NCBI GenBank assembly: GCA_013054445.1
Contig: JAAMPI010000942.1
Span: forward strand, 1 to 22,606
Origin: Cudoniella acicularis
Taxonomy: Eukaryota; Ascomycota; Leotiomycetes; Helotiales; Helotiaceae
Direction: 5' to 3'
Length of the DNA stretch: 22,606 nucleotides
Part shown: piece by piece, positions 1 through 9,669 of the stretch
Layout of the letters: each line of letters begins with the position of its first letter
How positions within the stretch are numbered: the first letter of the stretch is position 1
The notes under the pieces: generated by a model
The model's input: the letters and a program-made list of their open reading frames with translations, nothing else
Database searches by the model: none
What the model was told of the DNA's origin: nothing
Translations under genes and position numbers: made by a program

Positions 1-720
1 ACCTGTCTACAATCAAAANNAAAAGNAAAAAGAAAAGAAAAGAAAAGAAAAACAAAAAAAAACGACTCATGCATTTATATTATTTACTTTATCTACCTTA
101 CCTACTTACCTACCTATCTATCTTACCCCTCTCTTCTCTTCTCCTCCCCTCACCCTTCCCCCCTCTCCTAAAAAGCATATCTACCTACTTATCTAACAAA
201 TTTGCATACACACACACATATACACACATACATCACAAGCCAAAAAAAAAAAAAAACATCCTAACTATACACATAACACATATTACCACTCCCACTACTA
301 CAACCACAACCACCACCACTTCCCACCACCTTTCTCCTCACAATCATAATCATAACCAAAGACAAAAATCTACCCTAGTACAGTATATATACACACAGTA
401 AAATAATTTTTATTTCCCCTAATAAGATAGACCACTAACTACTCTTATATCATAGTATTAATTATAATTTCCAAAACACTAAATAAATTATAAAACCAAC
501 TACTCTGGTATTTTTACCTATCTATATTAAAGAACGCTACCCTACTTACCTACCTACCTACCTATCTATAGCAGCGCACCCTCACTTCTCCACAACACCT
601 TACTCTATAATCACCTCCCTCTACCTACCACCATCATCATCACAATCCAACCCTGAAATCCAACCTCCAATTAACAATCAAAAATCAACAATTACCCTCG
701 TACCAAAAACCCTCGCATCC
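1..720. repeat. G-depleted low-complexity region
   Basis: This stretch is built from short simple motifs: AAAAG runs at the very start, CTAC/CTAT runs (about 95-125 and 545-570), CACACATA near 208-232, a poly-A run near 242-256 and CCA/CAA-rich sequence at 290-360. G is almost absent on the + strand: I count roughly 26 G in 720 bases, and none from 240 to 360, while C is common. An open frame at 69-401 exists only because the sequence is low in complexity; its product would be Leu/Ser/Tyr- then Thr/His-rich, and I do not treat it as a gene. Three N calls (19, 20, 26) sit in the A-rich start, probably because the homopolymer was hard to resolve. Confidence 0.8.
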
Positions 721-2082
721 ACTATACGAGAAAAGAGCACAACACACAATCCACGAAACATGCCCTTGCCTACCCAAACTCGCGAATAGCTTCATTTCCA
801 CACTCCGTACATCGCATAACTAACTCGCTCGAATCACAATCAACATTAATTCATATCGATAAAAGCCTAGGGTTACCCTATCGGTAGAAGACTCCCTGAT
901 GTATGCAAAGCATTTATAGAGCTTTAAACTGCGAAAAGCTATCTCGATTTGTTTTGTCGGGTGCGCTTATTTTGGCATCGGGCAATAAGGCAGGAATTAC
1001 GATGTTCAGGCTTTCTTGCCCTTTTAACAAGTAAGATACTATCCTACGATACTCTTAACTGCCTTGTATAAATAACCCCTTTAAAGTAATAGCTATGAAA
1101 CTTGCTATAACCTATTCTTAATAATTTAGGAATTACGATAATTTAGGTGTTTTTAAAATTATAAATTTACGTTTATTAGTTATGTTATAATTAGGACTTA
1201 TTCACGATAGAAAATATTTCTAAGTAATCTTCTTCATGAAATAAAGCAGCGTTGTTGAATTTGTATGTGTTTCTGCTGATGACTTGTTGCCTGATGTCAT
1301 AATAAGCATACCCGTTTTATCAGTATAGCTGGGGAAAGTTAGTCTTTAACCGATACTATTAAGAGGGTAGAAAAACAATATCGGAGATCAAATTGATTGT
1401 TTGATTTAATTGATTGTATTATTATAGATAGCAGTAGTAGTGAAGTCAACCCCTCACTTGTTCACTGACGAACTACCCATCTAATTATTTCCCACCTCCC
1501 ACTTCGTACTGCCTTTCACCCTACACACACGTTTACCCGCAACTAGCTCTTCTGAACTACCACCATCTCATCTCATCCCATTTCCTGCCGCCCTTTTTCT
1601 TCCCCTCTTCCTCTTTCCACCTTTCCCAGCCTGCTCGCTATGCATAGAAAAACGCAAACTCAAACAGACACAAATATACCATCCCGCCCTCAATCAACAA
1701 AAACCCAGCCCAGTCAGCCACCCATCAATCCGCCACGCAATGCCAAAAAGGAACCCAATAAGTAAACACAAGATGCCTTCGAAATCAAATCAAATCAAAC
1801 CAAGCCGAGCCTAACGCACCAGAATAATGCACTAGAATGTAGCCCACCCGCGCGTCGGATATATATGTTTTTTCGCTCGCAAATAATGTGATGTTTTTCC
1901 CTCCCGTCCCGCTTCCCTGATGTGATGTTGTATAGTGTGATGTTCGGTCGTTTCTCGTTTCGCACGTTGTATGTCCATCTATGTCTTTGCCGTACGTAGA
2001 AGTCGTCATCTAAAAAAAAATATTTCCATCAGGTCCCATGCCAAATAGTTGATCGTGTGTTGAAATCCGCACCTGACGTGTA
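721..2082. other. Non-coding 3' flank of nmrA
   Basis: I see no supportable gene here. 1020-1240 is AT-rich (runs of TTAATAA and TTATAA types) and could be a small decayed patch. 1440-1760 is C/T-rich on +. A 74-codon open frame on minus at 1785-2009 has no recognisable domain and lies just downstream of nmrA, where 3' untranslated sequence is expected. A small palindrome, TAGGG-TTA-CCCTA, lies near 870-882. Confidence 0.6.
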
Positions 2083-3534
2083 TCAAGCAAGCCAGCTCTC
2101 CTCCCTTCGCGCAGGTGTACTCTCCCCAGTCCCTACGCTCCCACTCTGAAGTCCACCTCCCATCACCAATCCCTCTTCATCATCACTTCCATCCTCTTCT
2201 CCCTCTGTTCCTCCGACAATCTCGCCTTCGATTCCATCAGTATCCTCGCCCTCGGTCCCGTCGTTCATCCAGCTTAATCCATTCGCGGCCTCTTCCAGTG
2301 GGAAAACTTCTCTCGCATACTCCTCCAATCCTCGAGGTCCTTCCCACAATGCCAACGCTTGTTCCGGACATCGCTCTTCCAATTCCTTGGTACCAAAATA
2401 GTATGGCTGCTGACTTCCGTCCTCCCTGCCCAAGTCGTACATTTCCTCCAGGGCCACAAGCTGATCTCGGTATCCATTTGGAATCTTGACTTTGACCTCG
2501 ATCTTCCCTCTCCTGTATCTTACTCTCCTCCCAACACCTCTTGAAAAAGCTTCGCATGCTTCGATGGGAGAAAGCATCTCGTATGCTAACGGTATGGATT
2601 GACGTCCCCACTTTTCAACCCCGTCCTTGAAGATCTGCAGGACTGCAGGGCCGACATCGTGCTCTGCATCTAACCACGGAAGTTTGACGTGTGGATGGAA
2701 AGGAGCCTGCCATTTGAAACTACCGTCTGATTGCAGCTCCATGCAGAAAAGAGGATAGGGAAGTGATGTGAAGTTATTGTTATAAATTCCAGTGTACAGG
2801 TGGGTGGTTTTCGAGGCCAGCGTAGGCAAAGATCGAATGTAGGCCGAGATTGTTTCTTTTGAGCTCCAAAGAGGGAGAGATGGCCAAGGCTTGACTGCGG
2901 TGGACGGCGTATGCAAGCTGTGGTTTGGCATAGTAGAATATATGTAGTGCTCAATATTTGCTGCTACAGCAGCATCTGCTAATGCCTCTCCAATCGCTAC
3001 CTCATCCCCCCAAAAGGTTGTGTTGATGAAGGCTAGCTGTGCCCCTTGGAAAAGTTCTTCAATAAGCTCATGATTGACACCCATGTTGCTATGTCCATTT
3101 TTCTGACCCAGTGGGGGAGAAGTCGATGTAGCCGAACTTTTGATGTAAAGATCCCCAACTATCACAGTCACATTTGGGAGTGAAGAGATTTCCGTGGCCA
3201 CGATGCCATCAAGATTCCGTAACTGAGCCCTGACTCGATATCCAACTGCGGCTGCAACGCGGATGAAAGAAGCGGCTTGCCGACCTGACGAGTTGACGAC
3301 GGCAATGGTTTTGTTTGGAGAGGGCATGGGTCTTTTTGCCGGTCGGCCTTCGGTTTGACTAGGACGCTGGACAGGCTGGAAACCGAATAAGTAGGAATCG
3401 TTTTCGGGATAGGAGGTACAAGGCCTATGCTTCGGTTTTCGCGGAGGCGGCTCGTTATCCGATGGAGTGGGACGAGGTCTGATGGCGAGAGCAGACCGTG
3501 GTGTTGCGGATGGCATGGAGGTCTCGGTGCGCAT
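2083..3534 (-). CDS. nmrA: NmrA/NMR1-type nitrogen metabolite repression regulator
   Basis: NmrA-family proteins have an NAD(P)-binding Rossmann fold. In Aspergillus (NmrA) and Neurospora (NMR1) they bind the GATA activator AreA/NIT2 and hold it inactive when ammonium or glutamine is plentiful. The match here is strong over the whole core: KTIAVVNSSGRQAASFIRVA (dinucleotide-binding start), GAQLAFINTTFWGDEVAIG, HYIYSTMPNHS, GIYNNNFTSLPYPLF, PWLDAEHDVGPAVLQIFKDG, and LEEYAREVFPLEEAANGLSW near the end. The frame is uninterrupted. It stays open upstream to 3630 without an ATG, so I use the first ATG, at 3534 (483 aa). ATGs at 3516 (477 aa) and 3327 (414 aa, just before the conserved core) are real alternatives; the extra N-terminus is Pro/Arg-rich and unconserved as far as I know. 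Two other departures from the short Aspergillus form: an insertion of about 20 residues after VIVGDLY, and an acidic Glu/Asp/Gly tail of about 60 residues after the core. A short first exon farther upstream cannot be excluded. Confidence 0.93.
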   Translation of the reverse strand: MRTETSMPSATPRSALAIRPRPTPSDNEPPPRKPKHRPCTSYPENDSYLFGFQPVQRPSQTEGRPAKRPMPSPNKTIAVVNSSGRQAASFIRVAAAVGYRVRAQLRNLDGIVATEISSLPNVTVIVGDLYIKSSATSTSPPLGQKNGHSNMGVNHELIEELFQGAQLAFINTTFWGDEVAIGEALADAAVAANIEHYIYSTMPNHSLHTPSTAVKPWPSLPLWSSKETISAYIRSLPTLASKTTHLYTGIYNNNFTSLPYPLFCMELQSDGSFKWQAPFHPHVKLPWLDAEHDVGPAVLQIFKDGVEKWGRQSIPLAYEMLSPIEACEAFSRGVGRRVRYRRGKIEVKVKIPNGYRDQLVALEEMYDLGREDGSQQPYYFGTKELEERCPEQALALWEGPRGLEEYAREVFPLEEAANGLSWMNDGTEGEDTDGIEGEIVGGTEGEEDGSDDEEGLVMGGGLQSGSVGTGESTPARREESWLA

Positions 3535-4721
3535 CGAGATTTTCGTGAACTCGTCGCTACCACTGCCGACCGCTTCCCCGGTTGCCAAAACGGCACTCCT
3601 CCCTCCTTCGTTTTCTCCAACGCTTCCTATTTAAAAAAAAAACTGCTTACCCTAAGTCCAAGTAGGAAACGGAGCCGTCAAAGTTTCTCGGCCGGTCGGG
3701 TCCGGATGGTTGAAGCTTAGAATGCGGAGATCGGTCCTAGGCTTAGGTTTAGGTTAGGGGCCAACGTCTTTCTCGTCCCAACCCCAACACTGATCGCAAG
3801 GCCAACCTCGATGGGATGCGATTCCAGATTCGTGGCTTAATGGTGTTGGCGAGACTGGGAGAACACGGGTTGAAGTTGTAGATATTTTTTCGGAATCCAG
3901 ACTCTCCAACTGACCTGATCTTCGAGGGGGTTCAATTTATTAGATGACGCTGCAGGCCAATCGGGATGGCGGGGGTAATGGCCCGAATGGAGGGGTACAA
4001 TTCCCGCCGCGACCGCACGATAGACGCTGAAGGCGGTGAGGCTTGGGACGATCAGGAGCCTCTGCTTCGAGCCTCTTGCTTGCGTAAAACAGGATCCGCA
4101 ATCTGATAATCTGATGAATTGACGTGTGATGAGGAGGAAACAAAGAGTGAAAATTCTGCACTCTCGTTTTCTGTGCGACGTCGGCAGTTTCTTTGCTTTG
4201 CGAGTTGGCAGCGACAGCGACGTGAAAGAGCGCTGTTATGTAACAGAGTCCTTGGACTTCGGCAGGCTGCAGCTGCTGCCAATCTCAATGTCAAGCTCAA
4301 GATGTGCTTTCCGTGTGTGTTGGAGCCAGGAGGCACAAGGCAGGGGGAGGCGGTGGTCAGAAGAGGTAGGAACCACTTGATAAGGGAAAACAATGTAGCA
4401 ATGGAAGAGGAGAGTGACGCGATGATGTTATAAAAAGACGACTTTAAGAGTCGACGACTAGCCGGCAAGCAGCAACCACACATCCGGTGTCGAGGTGTCG
4501 AGGTGTCGAGGTCCACTCCTGTAATGCTCGAACCACGTGCGGAAGCCTAAAGGCCAGCGTCCCAGATGCGGATTAGGGAGAAGAGAGTCGCTCAAGGGCC
4601 GTCGCATCGTATCATGTTGTTGTGATGCCTCCGCAGGGCTGCAATGCTGGCTGGCAATGCACCCTGAGGGGTAGGGCAGAAGGCAGAAGAGGCACGCAGT
4701 ACGGAGACGACACTTCGCTAG
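3535..4721. other. Upstream region of nmrA, proximal part
   Basis: No convincing gene. Overlapping open frames occur on both strands between 3940 and 4844, which is what moderately GC-rich non-coding DNA gives, and none shows a domain. It probably holds the nmrA promoter and leader. A long A/T run (3629-3643) lies about 95 bp above the chosen start codon. HGATAR matches occur at 4104-4109 (TGATAA) and 4378-4383 (TGATAA). A degenerate telomere-like stretch, TTAGGTTTAGGTTAGGGG, lies at about 3743-3760. Confidence 0.5.
4487..4510. repeat. 8-bp tandem repeat, three copies
   Basis: The unit GTGTCGAG occurs three times in perfect tandem at 4487, 4495 and 4503. It lies in non-coding sequence about 950 bp upstream of the nmrA start and has no coding explanation. 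Confidence 0.85.
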
Positions 4722-4725
4722 ACTC

Positions 4726-4800
4726 CTATCTGGGTACAGCCACCAACTCCAGTTAATGTTCCACTTACAGGTCAGTGAAGGTGATAGGTGATAGGTGATA
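4726..4800. promoter_or_regulatory. Cluster of GATA-factor (HGATAR) motifs upstream of nmrA
   Basis: Three TGATAG motifs stand in direct tandem with a 7-bp period (GATA at 4783, 4790 and 4797), and an inverted AGATAG reads on minus at 4731-4726. HGATAR is the established binding motif of fungal GATA factors such as AreA/NIT2, the very proteins that NmrA controls. Further single matches lie at 4104, 4378 and, on minus, 5523-5518. The cluster is about 1.2 kb above the nmrA start codon. That it acts on nmrA is inference; a divergent neighbour is not visible. Confidence 0.4.
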
Positions 4801-4810
4801 GTGGTGATTA

Positions 4811-7800
4811 TTTCCCCTAGGGGCCTGGGCAACTGGCTATCCATTTTCCCTACCCAGGATCATCTGGGCGAGGAGTCGAGACGGCACTGGCAGCAGAAGC
4901 AAGCATGGCCGACTGCCACACTATTAGCAATTTTCACACCTGTCAGGCGCATACTTGAGTAATAGTTATGGTTGGCGCACTGGCACGGGCAGAACAAGCT
5001 GGAAAGATGGGGCAGGCAAGTGTTGCGTTGGGCTGCGCTGAGATGAAATGCGGTGTTTGTGTTGCAAGAGAACGAACAGCGCCATAATAATGCTGGAAGA
5101 ACGCCCTCATCCCCCCCCAGCACTGGGGNNTCTCAGCCCTCTGCGTTCATGTCGCCATGTGTGGCCAACCGCCTCGACTGTGGAAGATTGCTGAATGCTG
5201 GCTGGTGCAGTCCCAGCTCTGTCGCAGATGGAGATGGCAGAATGTGCTGGGTCTAGTCGAGCCCGACGTGGATTGTGGATTGTGGACTGTGGAGAGATGC
5301 TGGAGTGCGTAAGGAATTGTGTAATGGCAAGGAAAACGTGCTGGAAAAGCCGTGCTCGGTTCGGCAGAAATCTCTGCGCTCAATGTGGCTGGTCTGGCTG
5401 GCGTCTCATCTCGCTCCAATTTGGCCCACGGCAAACAACAGCATCAGCATTTTGCCATGCCAACAGTCATTGAGCCGCTAGTATTTTAAATTTGTGTTTA
5501 TAATTTTCTGTTTTTCCTTATCTTTGCAACTCATGGAGCAGCCTTATCACACGGCAGTGACAAGACCGAGGGGTGCGGAATCCATATGCATCCGTCGGAG
5601 TCGAGGCACAGCATTTCAGTGTCATGCAAGCCGATAGATGCAGGGTCTTTGGATGTCCACAGTTGCCTACGTTATGCCTCGATATCAACGCCCAAAAACC
5701 TCATTTTCAAGGTGTTTTCGGTGGATTTCATGTCGTTTCCAAGCACGCAGCATCACCCCTGAGAAACACTCTCAGCCCTAGTTCGGCGTTACGTAAACAA
5801 CGACGCCTCTCTTCTCAAAAGCCGACTTCTCCTCCATCAAAACCAAGCATCTCCGGAATCCCATACAAAACACCTTTTGCATCTCCATGCGGAATAAATA
5901 CTGCCGAGTCTTGGCCGGAGTTCGGCAGCCAATCGTGTCTTAGTCCTTCGACGACATCAAGGTATCACCATCACCATGATCTCCACCGCAAAAAATCCTA
6001 TTTCGAACCCGAGGTCTTCAACATGCAATTCTTACCCGTCGGCCAAACCTCGTGGTTTCTGTATCTTGTTGCACGATCCCTTGGCAACTTTCAAGCCTCA
6101 ACCATCATCGCGGGACGCGTCGAAAAGATTATGCAGCTAGGAGGTCAGAGTCTGCCGTGATCCCGCACCAGAACGTCGTCCACGTCAACCACGAACGCCT
6201 CTTTCCAGAGTCTCGTCCTCTCATGTAATAAACTCGCTCATGTCCGACACATCCAGCTTCCATCGTCTCCCTGACTCTCCTCCGACTGGCTTTACCGGCG
6301 CAAAATGTCTTTCGGTTGTCTACGAAATGCACTAACATGCACCTGGCGGCTCGCTTGAGCAATCGACATGTCATGGAAATCCGGGGTAGCCATTAACCGT
6401 TCCAATCCCTTCGCTGGCAAAAACCTCAAATCACCTGTTGGGTGCACCGAATTGGACCACCAAGTATTGAATAAACCTTCTCCGTGGAGCATTTTAAAGC
6501 CAAGGGGATAGCACGAAGAAACAACCTCCTTTAGGTTCTAACTTCCAACCGATCCGAACGTTGCGTCTGAGTTGTGTGGTCCAAGAGGGACGAGAGCGTC
6601 GGAAGCTTGCGAAACAACGCCATACCCCGCATTTTGCTACGAGATGTTACGCCACAGGTTGATTGTGCCCGATTTGATGAAAGTGAGTTGTCTAGATTGG
6701 CAGCTGTCTATAATCACGACTATTCAGTAACTTTATAAGGCTGTATTTAAAAAAGCTTGAATTCTACGGAGATAGCTCCGTAAAGACTTGGATTGGTCTT
6801 TTGGAACTTAGAGGTTCGAGATGACAATGATCAACGTCTATCTCTTGTACCCATTGAATTATCTTTTTTAGAGTTTCACTCCTCAGTTTCCCTCTCTGCG
6901 GTCTTTCGAACTTCGCTCAGGCATCAACCATCATCTATCAACTATCAACCACCTATAGTGTGCAGTCTGCAAATCTATTCTTCTATGCAGATTCGTCTGC
7001 CCAGAAACTAGTTAAAGCGTTGCAATCCTTTCGTCGAAATCTGACATGGTGTTATTTCTGACTCGCTAGCTCAGCCTCAAAGGAAGACGTTATATATTCT
7101 CAACATTTCATCACATGTAACGTTGCCCGCTACCTATCTCTTACGCGGTTATGTGTAGATGAATGGAGATGATGGGCGGTTGTGGACTGTTCTAATCACC
7201 ACTTATACCCATGATGGCACGTCATAATTGTTAGTGGTTGGATAGCATGCTTGCTAATAGAGACCAGATGCATCTCTCCAAATCAAGCGGCCATCACTCT
7301 CTTCGTCTAAATATTGCGGGATTATGCGCGTTAAGAAAAGAGGCCAACGATGGGATGGGTTGAACAAGGATTTCGGTTCCCAGGGGGTTTTTGTTCGACA
7401 GATGTCTACCATTCAGCATTTCCAGCACTTGAAAACGGAGATCACCTGATCCGTTTGTTTCACATTTAATGACAACACAGCCAGGCTAAACGCAAGGGAA
7501 TGGCTCCGTGATCGAATTTTGACTCACACCGCTCTTCTATCACTACAACACCTATTCTAGAGCTCATTTTGATGCCATAACACGTGGTTCCACATCGGAA
7601 TGTCGACACAAGCAATTTCCACTCCCGTCTTTAGACCTGAGCAGCTGCTGCTATAACCTGAGCTGTGTCCTGAGCCTGAGCATGTCGCTGAGTCAGCCGG
7701 AGCCTGCGCAGGGGATCCCTTTCTAACCCCTAAGAATCGCGTATTGTTTCCACGTCTGTCTATATCCAAATTTTGCTTACCAAGGGCCCTCCCGGAGCCG

Positions 7801-7875
7801 ATTTGGATCCTTTCTAGTCCGGTGGCACATGACTAAGTTATTTAGCCTCGCAACTTGCTAAATGTTACCTACTCA
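4811..7875. other. Long gene-poor interval
   Basis: I find no supportable gene in these 3 kb. The longest open frame (5573-6160, +, 195 codons) begins at GTG, has no domain I recognise, and reads as a mixed Ser/Pro/His-rich sequence; chance is a good explanation. Two N calls (5129-5130) follow a run of C and mark a sequencing uncertainty. 6720-7300 and 7440-7560 contain nothing recognisable. 7060-7090 and 7100-7200 are AT-richer but keep CpA and TpG, so they are not strongly RIP-altered. Confidence 0.5.
5268..5295. repeat. 7-bp tandem repeat, four copies
   Basis: GTGGATT, GTGGATT, GTGGACT and GTGGAGA follow one another without spacers. This is a short, slightly degenerate tandem array in non-coding DNA. 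Confidence 0.75.
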
Positions 7876-8091
7876 ATGTCATCGCATAAATTAATCAATG
7901 CTGTCAGCCCTCCCAAAAGAAGAAGGGAAAGGTTGAATAGAAGAAAGTCCACCCTCATTAACAAGGCTCACAAGCTTATAGAATTCTGCGACGTTGACAT
8001 CGCACTTATTATTTGTAGCCGCAAGACCAGTTGTTACTTCACTTATAATTCTGTCGATCTCAAGTCTTAGCTATTGTCTAAAGAGTAAATC
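7876..8091 (+). pseudogene. Broken small MADS-box (SRF-type) gene, first exon
   Basis: From the ATG at 7876 the frame encodes 64 residues with a MADS-like core: RRERLNRRKSTLINKAHKL, then EFCDVDIALIICSRKTSCYF. This matches the basic region, the KKAxEL-type helix and the first beta strand of the MADS domain, as in the small fungal MADS proteins often found in accessory regions. The frame stops at 8068-8070 (TAG), where relatives I recall have Trp. A second stop, TAA at 8083-8085, sits where a Gln would fit. One RIP-type transition explains each (TGG to TAG, CAA to TAA). The same frame then reaches GTAAGT at 8092 in phase 0, which looks like an intact splice donor. Downstream sequence (8100-8200) is AT-rich and I could not follow a second exon. 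It may survive as a 64-residue MADS-only protein, but I think it is dead. Confidence 0.6.
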
Positions 8092-8201
8092 GTAAGTCAC
8101 TGCCCTAGTTTTCGAGACCTATAAAGAACGTTATAAATAAATAAGTAATAACTTTTATACTTGACACTAGTAAACTTACTTCTATTGTTATAGTTTCTTA
8201 T

Positions 8202-8383
8202 CACGTGTAGCTTCAGGCCTGAGGCTGGATGGATCGCTAGGTAAGGCACGGTAGTCACGTGACAATATCGCATGACTAGAAGGGACCGAAGTGCCTAGGG
8301 ACGACCTAGGTTCGGGCTATAGGCAGGAAAGTTCTATATAAACAATGTAGTGGGGTTCTGTGTCACGTGACGTGGCACGTGAC
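8202..8383. promoter_or_regulatory. Cluster of CACGTG palindromes
   Basis: CACGTG cores occur at 8202-8207, within the perfect 10-bp palindrome GTCACGTGAC at 8254-8263 and again at 8362-8371, and in GGCACGTGAC at 8374-8383. CACGTG is the classic E-box core recognised by bHLH/Cbf1-type factors. The last two lie inside the LTR-like element starting at 8361. A functional role is inference only. Confidence 0.4.
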
Positions 8384-8507
8384 TATATTCATGTATATAA
8401 AGTCTCTCCTCCTCTCCTTGGAGAGGAACAACGATCCTTCCTAGAGATTCGAGTCTTTAAGTCATCAGTTTTTAAGTTCCTTTTTAGAGGCCTCCCGTCC
8501 CTCTACA
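8361..8507 (+). mobile_element. LTR-like sequence (5' end of a decayed retrotransposon)
   Basis: The segment starts TGTCACGTGAC and ends CTCTACA, so it has the TG...CA ends of a retroviral-type LTR. It holds a TATA-like TGTATATAAAG at 8393-8403. Two bases after its end, at 8509, begins TGGTGACCTACGC; a TGG start at this place is typical of a tRNA primer-binding site. I see no matching target-site duplication (TTCTG before, ATGGT after) and no second copy in the window, so the element is at best a 5' remnant. The LTR reading rests on structure alone. Confidence 0.4.
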
Positions 8508-9340
8508 ATGGTGACCTACGCAGGGAAGACGGTAATTGGGGCCTAGCCCTATATCCTGTCGTCTCTTTTTATCGGAATCGGAATCAGAATCGAATCGTCG
8601 TCTGTCGTCGTGGCCTTTCCTTCTTGCGAATCGTCGTCCGCCTAAGAGGAAGGCATCTTCCGAGTCATCAAGCACCTTGAGAATCATCGTCTGCCTACAC
8701 AGTGGCAGTTAAGCCCTCTTTTCGAGTCGAGCTTCCGTCGCTGTCGCGTCCTTCTTTTCTCTCCTTTCGATTCGACCACCTCCTTTTACGATCCTTCTTT
8801 CTTCTTGAGCCCGGCTCACGAACCCTCTCCCTTCTCGTGCGACGAGCATCTGCGAAGACGAGTACGAGACGAACACACCCCCTTGACACAAGACAGTACT
8901 ATCCAGTGAAGGACAAGGGATATGATAAGAAATGCGAATAGTGGGCCACACCGAGGCTAATAGTATCGGGCACAGCTAGAGTAGTTTGCAGTACGGGCCG
9001 AGCATAAAAAGACCTCCACACGAGCGGGGTAGCTGACAGTACTGGGCGAAGCTGGGCGAAGCTGTGAAAAGGGGAGCTAGCGGCATAGTACTGGGAGTGG
9101 ACACTAGGTTGTTAGACTTGGATACAGACGAGCTTGCTTGTGATTAGACAGGAGGAGGTGGATTCTTGTTTAGGCTGTCGAGAGCCCAGGGGACGAGCTC
9201 CTGTGGATAGGGGACGTATGTAGTAGGGAGTCGTGTTCTGGGTCATATGGTTCGCAGACACGTGACTTAGGCGAAGGAGGATAAAAGACATATTCTCAGG
9301 AAGCTTAGCTTCTTCTTCTTTAGTCAAATCAACGTCTATT
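8508..9340. other. Repeat-derived sequence downstream of the LTR-like element
   Basis: Short open frames exist on both strands (for example 8702-8941 on + and 8695-8951 on minus), rich in Arg, Ser and Glu; none shows a domain. If 8361-8507 is a 5' LTR, this would be leader and decayed internal sequence. The stretch keeps CpA and TpG and is much less AT-rich than what follows after 9340. A CACGTGAC motif with a GATAAAAG box about 20 bp on (9262-9291) resembles another promoter or LTR edge. Confidence 0.35.
8955..9100 (+). repeat. Degenerate dispersed repeats of an AGTACTGGGC-like motif
   Basis: Related motifs recur every 30-50 bp: AGTATCGGGCACAGCT (about 8962), CAGTACGGGCCGAGC (about 8988), CAGTACTGGGCGAAGCT (about 9037, followed at once by a second GGGCGAAGCT) and TAGTACTGGGAGTGG (about 9088). 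This looks like an old, diverged tandem array. Confidence 0.45.
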
Positions 9341-9669
9341 TAAACTCCCTCCCTTTTAAGTTATATCTGTCCTTCTATAACAATAGGTTTTCTTTAGATA
9401 AGAGTTTTATACTTAACTTAATATAATATTTAATAATATATTAGTATTATAGATATTATATAAGACTTTTAATTTATTATTCTTATATATATTATTTATA
9501 TCTTAATGTTATATCGTATATACTTACGTCCTTTAAGGAGTAGAGGCTAGTAGAGAAACTAGCTCGGTATAATAGGCTGCGAGGGGGCTAGCTAGAGTTA
9601 TAAGAGAAGGCAGGTATTTAGGTTTTTATCTATTATCTAGTTTCTTAAAGATATAGAAAGAACTATAGG

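Noticed and set aside
69..401. 110-codon open frame on +
   Set aside because: It comes from G-poor low-complexity sequence and gives simple Leu/Ser/Tyr and Thr/His runs; no domain or splice structure.
870..882. TAGGG-TTA-CCCTA palindrome as a terminator or telomere hairpin
   Set aside because: A 5-bp stem is common by chance, and fungi do not use bacterial-type terminators.
3739..3760. Telomere-like TTAGG/TTAGGG run
   Set aside because: Only about three imperfect units; too short to be a telomere or a clear interstitial telomeric array.
4052..4844. Overlapping minus frames of 154 and 128 codons upstream of nmrA
   Set aside because: Mixed Ser/Cys/Arg-rich readings with no conserved motif, overlapped by equally good + frames; best seen as non-coding upstream DNA.
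5573..6160. 195-codon open frame on +
   Set aside because: It starts at GTG, has no recognisable domain and no splice or promoter support; chance length in moderately GC-rich DNA.
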